Positions 1-11,975 of a stretch of 64,000 bases of DNA are shown one piece after another. A program made the position numbers and the translations under genes. The notes under the pieces were generated by a model, which did not search any database, had not been told where the DNA came from, and saw nothing but the letters and a program-made list of their open reading frames with translations. Numbering within the stretch: position 1 is the first letter of the stretch; every line of letters starts with the position of its first letter. Source of the stretch: Lanius collurio (taxonomy: Eukaryota > Chordata > Aves > Passeriformes > Laniidae); the NCBI GenBank assembly GCA_020086605.1, contig JACBWW010000020.1, forward strand, positions 18,472,289 to 18,536,288, read 5' to 3'.

Positions 1-30
1 GTTTTAAAAAAATATCATCTTTGCACTCAC

Positions 31-171
31 CCCAGCCTTTGGTTTAGCTCCAGAGCTGGCTACTGAAGAGGGAGATGCTAGGTCAGGAGCATGGATGTTA
101 GAAGACAAGTTTGTTTGTGAGTGATTTACTGAAGCAACATCCACTCCACTTTCAGAACCAGATTCAACTTC
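31..171 (-). CDS. DLC1: DLC1 long isoform, third coding exon (residues 401-447)
   Basis: This 141-base, 47-codon exon lies between acceptor TTTCTACAG (its AG at 173-172) and donor GTGAGT (starting at position 30), both phase 0. It encodes EVESGSESGVDVASVNHSQ at the start and a Ser/Ala/Pro-rich tail ending AKPKAG. The opening matches the DLC1 segment that I recall as starting DLESGSESG; the rest is more diverged and looks a few residues shorter than the mammalian one. It is a low-complexity, probably disordered linker. In the known protein the SAM domain follows a short distance downstream, so its exon should lie just outside the window. There is no domain or enzymatic residue here. Confidence 0.88.
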
Positions 172-2675
172 CTGTAGAAAAATATTGCAAATCTCTTTTG
201 TGAATGTGAAATAAAAACACGGTTCTGCTAATTAATGGAAATATTTAGGCAAGCTCACTTGAATATATATGCTTGCTGTCCTTTTCAATGTGATGCTTTG
301 CATTAGCTGCTGTTCTGAAATTATAAATCATTACTAACATCAAAATTATAATTCCCCTAAATGGCAGAATGCAAGGTAAGAAAAATCATTTAGGGGATGC
401 AGAAGTTTGAAATTTTTCTCTGATATTCAGTACTTCCTGTGTGCTCCCACCTTCTGTCTCTGCAGTGCTGCAAGCTAGTGAACATCTGTAAACCATTATG
501 CAGATGAAATGACATCACCATTCAGCAGTTTATACAATTCAGAGGTACAGCTCCTTAGTTTTTTTGAATCACCAGACATGTATCAGCCAAATACTATTTC
601 TGGTTAAAATGCCCTTACTCTTAATGACACTGATTACATTCCTCTTTCTGAGGGAAAAAAAAAAAAAAAAGACAGATATGTTTTATTGTTGAGGAAGTAA
701 AAATTTAGCACATGCTTGATTTACTGCATAGAGTGAGGGCAGGGGATTATACTGTTTGCAGATGAATTGTGACACATGTCTGGCAAAGACTTGGCTATGT
801 GTAGAACCAGACCTACACTGTCAGGATTATTAACTGGAGGTGCAGCCTGCATGAATACAGCTATACAGTGTGCAACCCCCCCCAAACTTTAAATCCTAGA
901 AAACTCTGTGCAGAAAAAGCCTCAGTTGCCTAATGCCAGGTTCCTAGAGTAAGTGAAATATGGGGCAGAGACATTTCAGGGGTTCTGCTCCTGAGATGAA
1001 AAGATACAGCACCCTTTGATTCATTAATTCCAGTCAAGTGTCTGGTCGGCAAAACCTCAGCTGCCATTTAGACATATGCCTCTATGCCATGTACACGAGT
1101 GTGTGGTGTTCTGAAAAGGGTAAGAAATTAGGCACAAAGCTGTGCTCTAGGTAGGACCATGTATTTCAGTCAGATATTTCCTGCCAGTGAGTCAACTGCA
1201 ATGTGAAGCACTGGGAAATGCAGCAGAGCCATGGAACAGCCTCTGTAGGAGTCAGTTTGGCTACAGCTGCTCTCAGAAATTTCTGGTTAGCAGAGCTATG
1301 CTGCCACACAGCAAAACCATGATTCTTGGCCCATTACCTAAAGGTTTTTATATTATTCAAATGATTTCTTATTATAAATTAAATATGAACTTGAACTCAA
1401 TACCTATATATCTTGAAAACCAGATCTTTTGTTCTTCTGATCCATAACAATCAAAGGTTCAAAAATTCCTAGGAATTCATTGCCCATAGTAGCATATATT
1501 CCATGTTTGATGCAAGCTGTCTTTCTGCAGGGCTGCTTTGCAGTGTGGTAAGTGGTACAACCTCTGATTGTCATGCAGGGTTACTTATACACATTGTCTC
1601 CACGCCCTTTACTGCTGCAAGAAATTAGCTAAAATGCTGGCATGGATTGATGAGATATAGAGAACAGATGTTAACTTTGTATTTCAGGTTTCCTGTGTCA
1701 TCAGTGTTTAAGGAGACACTGTGGGAACATTGATATCCAGGGGGAAAATGTTTAACGATGGAAAGTAAAATTATGTCATTTCCTCTAAAAGTGACATATT
1801 ATATAATTTTTCAGCTGATCAAACCCACTGAAATACAGCTTTTCTCACCTACACACCACTCACTTTGCAATAATAATGCCTGGCTTTCAAAGGAGAAATT
1901 CTTTGTTATTTAAAAGAAAATATCACTAACCAAAACAAATGATACGAATGTTAGTCAAGAGATCTTGGGGCAATGTTTCTCAGGTTTCTTGAATTGAAAA
2001 GCAGCTGCAGCACATGTGGGTGAAATTAACAGGAAGCCTGCACAAGAATACCTTGGATCAGCCATTTCATATTCTTCAGAGTTATATGTGTAAACACTTT
2101 ACAGAAAACAAAGAATTCATCAGTTATGTTTGTGAACTGTCCCATCTCCTTTGGGATTACTCTCAGCAAAGAATGGTCCTTTCAAGTAATTTAAAAACTC
2201 CCTAAATTAAATAATTCAGGTTCTGCCCAGAATCTTACTTTGAATGTCAGAGGATTTTGTGTCTCCTACTAGCAGAAAACAAGATGTATAGCTCAGAATT
2301 GCTTTCAGTTCTATGTAATGTCAAATGACACATGTATTCTGAGACTGGTGTGCTCCTGAGTCTGTGCTGACTCTGCACTTACAATAAGTGATAATTAGAG
2401 AGCCAGACATTTTCTGAAGCTTGTTGATCTCCCATTGTTTCATGTGGGAGTTCTGAAGCTCTCATTTACGAAAGGATGCCAAGTGGAAATAACGGATTGC
2501 CAATATTATTGCCTTCAAAACATTTATATATACAAACAAAAATACAAGTCAAATTCTTATGAAAAGAGCTTTAGTTCTATACCAAGGAGCTGAAAAATGT
2601 GGGGACTGAAAGAGAACGGTGAAGCAAAAAGATTCTACTTAGAATAACAAGAAAATATTGAGCAAACTGGCTTAC
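172..2675 (-). other. DLC1: DLC1 intron between the second and third coding exons
   Basis: A 2.5 kb GT-AG intron, donor GTAAGC and acceptor TTTCTACAG. It holds a 16-base poly(A) at 655-670 and an eight-base C run near 876. I recognise no transposon or RNA gene in it. The open frames here (for example 1187-1447 and 2014-2205, plus strand) are short and have no family resemblance. Confidence 0.8.
655..670. repeat. Poly(A) tract of 16
   Basis: Uninterrupted A run within the DLC1 intron, read directly. Confidence 0.95.
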
Positions 2676-2825
2676 AGGTATATGCCTCCGTTTGTATGTT
2701 GGGGTGCTGGATGGAGAAGAGCCTGCACTCAGAGCATTTTCAATATCCTGGTCAAGCTGGTCCAGTTTCATAATTAACAGCACCATTGAATCCAGTCGTG
2801 GACGATCCCGATCTTCTGTTATTTC
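2676..2825 (-). CDS. DLC1: DLC1 long isoform, second coding exon (residues 351-400)
   Basis: This 150-base exon is exactly 50 codons long, the same as I recall for the corresponding segment of the mammalian protein. It begins after an acceptor CCATAG at 2826-2831 and ends before donor GTAAGC. The encoded segment starts EITEDRDRPRLDSMV and contains the highly conserved stretch LLIMKLDQLDQDIENAL, then a Ser/Pro/Thr linker and a basic KRRH near the end. The LLIMKLDQLDQDIENAL stretch has the heptad-like hydrophobic spacing of a short amphipathic helix; that is inference. No catalytic domain is present. The junctions on both sides are phase 0, so skipping the exon would keep the frame. Confidence 0.95.
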
Positions 2826-5800
2826 CTATGGAACAGAAAATACAACTGATAAATCCGAAGTGATTTTAGTTGGAAAGAATAACCTTAAATATTGGAACCT
2901 CTGTTTCTTAATTTGCCATGAAAGCACATTGAATAATAAGCAGAAATCTTTTATTTATTTTAAAAGTACTACTTTGTGTAACCAGTTTACTAAGTATTGA
3001 TGAACTGCTAGGAAAATATTTTATACAAATATTTAATATACATCCATGATAGCAAGTAAATTTTTTAAAAAAACCAATTGTTTGGAATAAATGCATCATT
3101 ACCTTGATATACATACTTCCAAAACAGCTACTGATTCTAAACACTCCTCAAAATATTCTCCCCAAGTTAATGAATTTGACTGCACAAATACAAATGATGA
3201 GGGTTAATCTGTGATGGAAACAGAAGAGAAGTAGTTCAAAGAGGCCATTTTCCAGCTGAGGATAACCACAACTTTTTTTCTTTGTGGAACTCATTAGTGC
3301 AACCATGTTTTGTCAATTCATAGCAGAGATTTCTGTCTTGGTTGGAAAATCTTCATACTCATGAGGTACATCATGGCAATAGTGATAACAGCATCATAGA
3401 TCCTCTGACTGGAGAGGGAGAAGGGTGAGGGGTACTCACATCACAGCCTCAAACACCCAGTTCATGCAGCTAATTTCCCTATATTCCATAGAAAAAGGAG
3501 ACAGAGCAGACCCTCAAAAGCTCAACTCAAAGCAAGATGTTCAGTTAGATGGACTAAATAATTCTCTCAAGGAGTTCTTCCCTTTCCCTTTTATATAGAG
3601 ACTTAACACAGAAGTTAGCTAACTAGCCTGCCTCAAAATTCAGGCAAATGAAAACCCCAATGCTTCCTCTATGGATTTGCACAATAGAAAATTAGAGAAT
3701 AGGAAGTTCCATTAACTCACTTGAAATAATATTTTTATAATTCCCTCTCAAGAAATGGATGCAAAGATGTTAAAATTGCATCATTGCGCCCAAGAAGTAG
3801 GAAATATAAGTGTCCAAATTAGCCTTTTATTTTATAGTCACTAAATTGTTTTTCAGACTTTACACGGACTTCTCTCATTAGGATTCCATTAACAGGATTT
3901 TCATAGACTGCTTCAAAGGCATTGCAAAACATGAATTAAATGATTCCTGCTAGAATTAAATTATTGATACGGATAAAATAGTCATATAAACCACAATCTA
4001 CATGAACTATAGGTGGTTACTTAACTAAATCTTAGAAAAGCAGAAATACAAATCTGTCAGTCCATAGCAGAGTTATGAACAATCTACAATGCAAAGGTCA
4101 AACCCAAGGAAACTGTGTACGTCATTTTGCTTTACAACTTGATATTTTGCATTGTGTTTCTGACAAAGCTATTGAATTTGCAGGATCCTCTGATGAATTT
4201 GAATTGAGTTTAGAGTGATTGTGAGAGAATATCACTTCAAATACCTTGGAAATAAATGAAATAGGTTAAATTTCACTTTCAAAAAAACCCACCGCATCCC
4301 GAATGATTCATTGCCACTGCATGGATCTTCATATTAACTGGTGTTAAATTGATACCTGAGGTTTATGAATGTCAGAACAGCTATTTCATCTTGTCTGCAA
4401 GGGTACAGAAAGCCCGGTGGAGCAGCTGAGTGTCTGCTAACAGAGTAGACGAGAGCTCCTTTGTGGCAGGGGCTGTGTTCACCATAGTGAGCACGACTGT
4501 CGCCAGTTAACACACCCAGAGGGTGCCAGTGCTGTTACAAAACTAGGTTCCTACACAGTCTCCCAACTGTGTTTTTATTTCTATTGGTTTTAATTGGAAA
4601 TACACCACTGTAAAGGCTATTCAACCTAAAATTTACACTTGACTTAAAAACCAGAAATTCATTGCCACACCTCAACAGAGGAAGAGGTGGTGGCTGGGTG
4701 GGGTTTTTAGTTTGTTTTGTCGTTGGTTTTATTTTTTTTTTTTTCCTCAGGCTAGAAAGCTATAAAGCATTTAACTCAAAAGACAAAATAAAAATCAGGA
4801 ATTTTCCCCAAGAAAATTGTTTGATTCATCCTGCCAAAATAGTATAAACTTGCTTTGCATGCAGCAGATTGGGAATGCTGGATAAGAATCTACTGAAATG
4901 AAGAGGTGGCAAAATATTGGTCAAAGTGATACTCAGGTTTGACACAATGTGTTGGCTTTGCAAGGAAACACTGCTTTCAGAAAACAATAATTTTGTCATT
5001 ATTGAATTTAGCTCTTCTGTTTAGAAGTCCTAACCTTGTGGTTCTGGCTGCTGTTCACATAAACATGAGAAAAAAATCGAACATTTTAAATATAGTTTCT
5101 GTTTTTACAACTTACTAAACACCTGTTTTGCTGGGGCACTATCAATTTGTACACATGAAGCATTAGACAAAAAAATTAAGATATAAAACCAAAAAAAGGC
5201 TAACCTTGAGTTGGAAATTCATCACAACACGTAAAACAATTATTATTATGAGATCAATTTATGTTTAGACAGTTTTAGCCTTGATATTCTCCAATGAATT
5301 TCCAAGGCCTTTATAACTTTCTAATCTTTTTTGTATCTCTCTTTTGTGTATATTCTGAGATTTTATTACCGAAGAATGATACGATCTATAACCATCAGTG
5401 TACCATCAATTAATCTGTTTTCTTTTGAAAACAAAGTATTTTCTTTGTTTCCAGTATTTCACATTATTTCCCATTGATAGCTTTTACCTTCCAAATTAGA
5501 ATTCAAAAATATAAATCACATTTATAGAATTATACAGAATCCTACCTTTACCATTATGAAGGCAACACTTGGGTATTAGAAGTCAAAGAAAGATCTTACA
5601 ACCTTAATTTCCGCCTTAAGGCTTTTGCATAGGGCAATTCAGGCATGCATCACAAATGTAAACAGTAGGTTGAACTCGAGATGTTCTTTGTCTAGAGATT
5701 TTTTTTAACATGTCTCCACACAAGGAGGAAATAGTTTAGGTCGTGAACTGGAAAAAACAATATTTCTTTTAATTTGTATTCTCGCTGGTGTGATAAAGAA

Positions 5801-8800
5801 GCTAGTTAAATTTGAATATATCCATATGTCTAGAACAGAAAACATTGTAACTGTTCCTAGAATGGAGGATATTTGAATTATGCCTAAATTATTAAAACCC
5901 TAAATGTTTTTACAAGGAAAACAGTCTACAAGCCCTGTTGGTATCATCAGCAAACAATGTTAGTAGAATGAAAACATTTCTGAGAACATGCCTGCAAATG
6001 AGATTTAGCTACTTTTTTAGTCACTTTTATAATTTTGGAGCTCACATCATTATTGATAAGAATAACACTACATTTTTGCACTATATACTCCCATGTTTTC
6101 AAGGGCTGTGTGTCTTTTTACTACCAAGTTGCCTTGTGCAAACTGGGAGAAGACCTGGCAATTTCTGACTGTAATGTTCTCTGTACATAATTTTATAATT
6201 TGTATTTTGAATACCCAGTGGACAAAAAATGGTGTTTGAAGGCAGCATTAATCAGAGTATTTCTAGAAAGTACTTATCCCCTCCATTTTATATAAGATTT
6301 CAAGAATTTCATATCCATATTAGCAATACATTATAATTACTTTAATCAACTCAAAAAAAAGAAACCAATTAAAGAGTATGAGAATAAATTTGGGTTTAAT
6401 GCATCCATTCTTTTTTATCTAGGCATGGCAAAATGGAAGTGAATGCATTTCACTTCCTTGCTCTCTTAAACCCTGTACTTCTCCAGGAATGTTCTTGACT
6501 TTCATCTCTAGTCACTGTTTTACATCACACACAGTCCCTACTGCAGTCCCTTTTCCCACATACCTCTTTTGGCTGAGTAGAGCTGGACCAAAGGGTACCT
6601 TTTGAAAAGGGTGTAGACTGTTAAGTGTAACACCCATTTTAATTTTCACAGCAAAAATTTTGCAATTGCTACTCAAAACTAACTTTGTGCTCTCTCTTAG
6701 TACCCTCAGGGGAATTGAGTCACTCCCCACTTCCCTGTAGGTTCTGTCTTGGAAAGCATTTACTGATTTCCGAACTGTGCCAGTGTGGTCCACTGTGATT
6801 AGGGAAAGGAGAGAATATCCCACTCCAAACATCCCCTGCTAGGGCCATCAGGGCACCACCTCCTTCCTGACAATCTTGTGTCAAGATGCTCATAATTTCT
6901 TTGAAAAGGAAAACTTGGATTTTAGAGGCAAGATTTTCATACAATTGACAAGGCCAGCTGGAGTACCCACACAAGAAAGGGATCATTTATGGAAAGAGCT
7001 GGCTGAATTTTGCCTGGTATTCTTGATCTGCAGCCAGCTGGACTGAGTTAAAATCTTATATTAATGCTATATATTTCAGATGGCATTAAATTACTCATTC
7101 TTGTCTTTTCTGGCTAAAAAACACAAACCACTTGAAACACAAACCACTCTGATTCTATGATTATAGTCTTACTCATTGGAGGGTTTGCAGGCAGAGAACA
7201 TTAAAACACAATGACAAAGTAAAGCACTCTGTTCCTTTTTGACATAAGACACAAGGCCTAGACACCAGAAAAATCCCAGTAAGATTACTATAATAAATCA
7301 TTTTTGAACTAATATATAGGACATACCGAAGACTGAAAAAATAACATAGGCCTACACTGGTGTACACACCACAGGTGAGGAGACATGCTCATATATTTGT
7401 GCAGCTATTCATCTTACACATTCCCACTTGTTGTTGAGAGAATAGCTCTTCTTCTCATTTTCCTTACAAGAACTTTAGATCATAGACTCACGTTTTCCAA
7501 ATATAATGTATTCAGTAGCACTAGTATACATGTGCTTTTTAACTCCTGGTAAACAGACAAATAAGTTATGTTTGTAAAAGTGAAGTCTTCAGAGGACCTT
7601 GATTTCTATGTAATGTCCTAATCGTGATTTTCACTACTCTATCCTCAGAGAAATGTAACAAATACAACTATGTTAGAAAAACAATTTCTGAATAACACGT
7701 TGTCTTAGCAAAACCAATGCCTTTTCTACTTCTAGGCAAAAAAAAAGTCTCCTTCTGTAGAGCAGAGTGCTTACAGGATTAGTGTTGCACTCTTGGGAAA
7801 AGAATAAAATGTGCTGAAAAATGACAGAGAACACAAAATCCAAATATACCCAACTGGTAAGTTACAGGAAGAAGGAGATTTCAGCACTAGAAATGAGGTG
7901 CAGCTTCTCAATTTGCCTAACTTCCCAAGGTCTTCCAAACTCACGTGCTCTTCACAGATGCCGTCTCCTGAACTTAACCCAATTTCCATTGCAAAAAATT
8001 GACATCTTTCAAGTTCAAAGCCAGTTTAATCCAAACAAAAGCATTCCTTTGTAGTAATTTCCTTTCTACAGCTGGTTTTTTTTTGCCTAAACACATACTC
8101 AATCCATAGACTATTTAGTATTTTTAGGGCTTTTTTTAGCATTCTAGTTTTCCATGTTTCATGTCAGCTGAGCAAACTGTCTAGCAGAGATGTTGTTTTG
8201 ATAATGAAATTTAGCAATTCACTATTGATGAAATGGAAAATCACTCAAAAACCTTGGTGCAAAACCATCCGAGGAATCATTGCTGCACAGCTGTGTTAAC
8301 TCAGCACGGATGGCAGGTAGTAGTCACTCCTGAAGTGGCTGCTTTTGAAACAGAGCAGCTTTGTATTAAATAAAGTCAATCAGGATCACTTTCTAGCTGA
8401 TGCCCTATTACCACGGGTAGCTATTAAAGGAAAACATAGACTTCTCAGGCTGCCATTACTACATTAGAGTTATGCCAATTTTCCTGAAATATTAATGCAA
8501 ATAAGTGGTGGCACTAGTTTCAGCAACTAAGAAAAGTAAACCCAAATGTATAATTAACTAACTCAAAATGGTATGTCTTATCCAATGTACAAGAAAATTA
8601 TCTTATACTTCCAATACAATTTCATAAATTATAAATAATGTATGAAATCCAGATCTCTGTCTTTGGAGTTACACTTGATTACAGCAGCCAGTCTGATGAC
8701 ACCCGACTCCCAATAGGCATTCCTCATTTCATATCAGGATTATGACTACAGAAATTTGCCAAAATCAAATTCTGTAAAGACACAGAGCACAATATGAATG

Positions 8801-11800
8801 TAATTTCTGTTCACTTTGTGAAAAAAATTATGATTAAACATAATGTACTTAATCATGCTCTTTTCAACACAAAAAATATTCAGTTAGTTTCCAGCTTTTT
8901 TCTTCTTGATATTTTCTAAATTAGCTTTGTAATTATTTTAAAATCAACTTTTATGACTACAATTTAATGATTATGACATACAAAGTAAGCAAAAAGCATA
9001 TTTTTACCTTTATTGGACCCTATTTCTGTTTGCTATGAGTGGAAAGATTCCTTCTTTGTGGAGAATATTATGACAGTAATCTGTCAGACTAGAAAAACAC
9101 TGTAATTAAATAGAACTGTGACGTGAATATGAGTGAGAGATAATTGATGTTACATTATTATGTTATTGAAAAACTACTTCAGATCTAGTAATTTTGTGCT
9201 AAATCAACAAGAAAATACTTCAGTTGTCTTCTTTTTGCTTTTCTATTATACTATAAATCAAAGACTGAAAGGAGGAAAAATAGAGATCATTTTAATAATC
9301 AGCAATTAAATCAGCATCAGTGACATGAAATTTAGCTTTGATATGTGTTTGTTGGCATGTGTTTTGCAAATGCACCGGTAAGTGGATCTTTTTGTGCACT
9401 TAGACTTCATATGCCTTTACCATTTAGTGAAACATCGAAGCAAGGAATTGTTTACAGGTGGAAAGCAAACCAAGTAGTTTCTGTTTTGCACTGCAGCGAA
9501 TACAGTGCAAAGGGAATGGTGGAAGAAGAATTAATATAAAGTCTAATTTGTTCTCCAGTTTACCAGAGAAAACATAGAATCTAGGTAATGCCTAGTACCT
9601 ATGTAAAGACCATTACTGTCACTCCACCCTGCAATACCCGAAGACAGAACAGTACTAGTACTGAGCAGCCTCCTGAAATTAATGCAACTCTTCCCACAAT
9701 GGCACTGGGCTTTGAATCAGGCCTAAGACAGACATGAGGATTAAAACAAACAAACCTCTGCACACTTGAACTAGGTGAGAAATAGGAGTTCTTGTTCTAA
9801 ATGGTTTTCATGCTACCCTAGTAAATGAGGAGTTTTGAGAATACAGGTTGTAGTGAACTCAGTCTTTTTAGATAAGATATCAGTTCATTTATATGATTGT
9901 GACAGCAATAAATGAGAAAATGGCCTATTAAAATTGTACAGCTTAATGCCCTTGCTACTCATAGCTTAATCAATTTGCATATTATTCATGTGTGGGAGTG
10001 TGTGGGAGTGAGGTGGTGGTGAATATTCACCACTGAGTGTTTCAAGTCCAGTTAACATATTACAGAAAATTTCCCTTATTCACTTATTTTTGTCCTACAA
10101 AAAACATTAAAAAACCTCATACAAGGGGAATGGGTTTAGCTGGTGACTTAACCTTGTAATTCTTCCATGAGATTTAGCTTGAAGACTTCCAAGTTATTCA
10201 TTTGCAGGTCTTTTGTTTTATGTTAAAAATATAAATGTTTAACCACTTCTCCCTCTTCCTTTAGTTTTAGATTACTCTTTTGATTTCTGTGAGGTTATTA
10301 ATATTTCTATGTATTTACAAGTAACATAAGCACACACACATGCATGCACTCTGATTTGTACTGTGAAGAGTCTTTGTACATTGGTTTAAATTTGGCATTT
10401 TCCGAATGCAGAGTATAACAAGTTTATCTGGAGACAGCAATTAAAAAAAAATATATATTGGTTGGCTCATTATTAGGAGTTGCCTGAGTGTTTTTATATC
10501 TTGAATGACAAAATCTAGGAAGACTTTGTCATAGCCTGCAACTTATTGAAATTAGCCCAGTGCTTATGGCTTCTGAGAAACTGGTAAATTATTTAGCTAT
10601 CTAGGTAGGAAAAGAAAAGTCTCCATTTGCCATTCTGGTTTTCATAATCTTGCTCAAGTTAGCAGTTTACATGAGATTCTGTGCCAGAGAGAAATATTTT
10701 CCAACCTGTCTCATATCTGGAGTAGGCCATTAGAAGACAAAAGGAATCAAGGAAAGCTTCGATATGGTGCATTCAAAACAGAGCCTTTTCTTTCCCCGTA
10801 CCCTGGAGCATGACTAGATTATGAACATCTCTATAAATAGGCAAGAAATAAAAAATGGAACTTCATAGTTGGTTGTAGAAAGGAAGTGGGGAGAAGTTCT
10901 TTTATGAAAAGCAATAGGATATAGAGACGTATATACCAACTGTATTGAATCTCATGGAGCCAAAGCACTCTCATGTCTGCAAGCACAGACAGGATCAAGG
11001 TACAAAAAGTATCAAACCAAGTGCATAAGACCTACTTTAAATGTGTCACCAGTTAATCTGCTCTACTTTGTTTAGTGGCAAATGTATCACAGCACCACAT
11101 AAAAATCAAAACCTGTAAAGCACTCTCCTATTTCTTCCAGGTGAGAAATAGAAATTGTTATCTTGGTTAAAATGACTAAATATATTAAATTAAGAGTTAA
11201 ATTAAGAATGGAGGTTAAAAGAGAAGACTGTGTGATGAGATGTGGGGTGTTCTGCATATGATATTACAAGATGAGATTATGATCCCATTGTCAAGATGGG
11301 CAAAATGTAAGACATAATTTGAGGTGGTTGTTTTGTTTAGTTCTTTGTTGTGCTGCAAAACTTTCCTGTGCTCCTGTGTAGACAGACAGTCATTTCCATG
11401 CAGAGTTATTTGGAAAACTCTTCTAAATATTTTGGTGCTACATCTGGTTAGTTTCATCAGAAAACAATGCACTAGCTGAAGATTTTTGTAAAGTCATCCA
11501 GGAGACCTGGGAGAATTGTTTAAAGATTTTCTTAGACTTAGTGTGGCAGACGTAGCAACGGATGATAAAGGCTGCTGCAAACTCTCAGAAGTTATAGCAC
11601 AGTCATGTTTTTCTTCTGCAGACATTTCGTGACAAATAGAGATGTTGAGAATTTAAACTTTTCTGTAATAAGACTGAATTTGTTTAGAAAGGGTGAACTT
11701 CAAAATAGTGCTGTTCCTTTCAGAGGCAGAATGTTTTCTGCAACAAAACCACTGGAACAGATTCACAGAATGCTACTTATGCTTGCATATGACTTGCATG

Positions 11801-11824
11801 ACACAATTGGTTTAGTTGGACGAA
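2826..11824 (-). other. DLC1: DLC1 giant intron, 3' third: unique AT-rich sequence
   Basis: Nine kilobases of AT-rich sequence without recognisable repeats beyond short homopolymers (for example T13 at 4732-4744). The open frames on either strand stay around 100 codons or fewer and overlap each other, as expected by chance. I find no exon with paired splice sites and no conserved protein signature. Confidence 0.6.
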
Positions 11825-11975
11825 GAGAATCATTTCAGTTAGAAAAGACCTTTAAAATCATTTAGTCCAGCTATAAACCTAACACCTTCAAGTACACCAC
11901 TAAACCATGTCCCTAAGCACCACATCTACATGTCCTTTAATAATCTCCAGAGACGGTGACTCAAACACCTACTGA
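11825..11975 (-). mobile_element. CR1 LINE fragment, 3' end, old
   Basis: The plus strand reads as the reverse complement of the CR1 3' region. It has GAAAAGACCTTTAAAATCAT, then the characteristic block about three contiguous features in older avian CR1 families: 'ccactaaaccatgtccctaag', 'ccacatctacatgtc', and 'ggtgactca'. The element is therefore on the minus strand, in the sense direction of DLC1. About 150 bases remain, 5'-truncated and diverged. CR1 inserts by target-primed reverse transcription and is typically 5'-truncated like this. The exact subfamily needs a repeat library. Confidence 0.75.

Noticed and set aside
2577..2675. Open frame continuing past the second coding exon on the minus strand
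   Set aside because: It is read-through into the intron after a standard GTAAGC donor. An intron-terminated short isoform cannot be excluded, but nothing here (no clear poly(A) signal tied to it) supports one.
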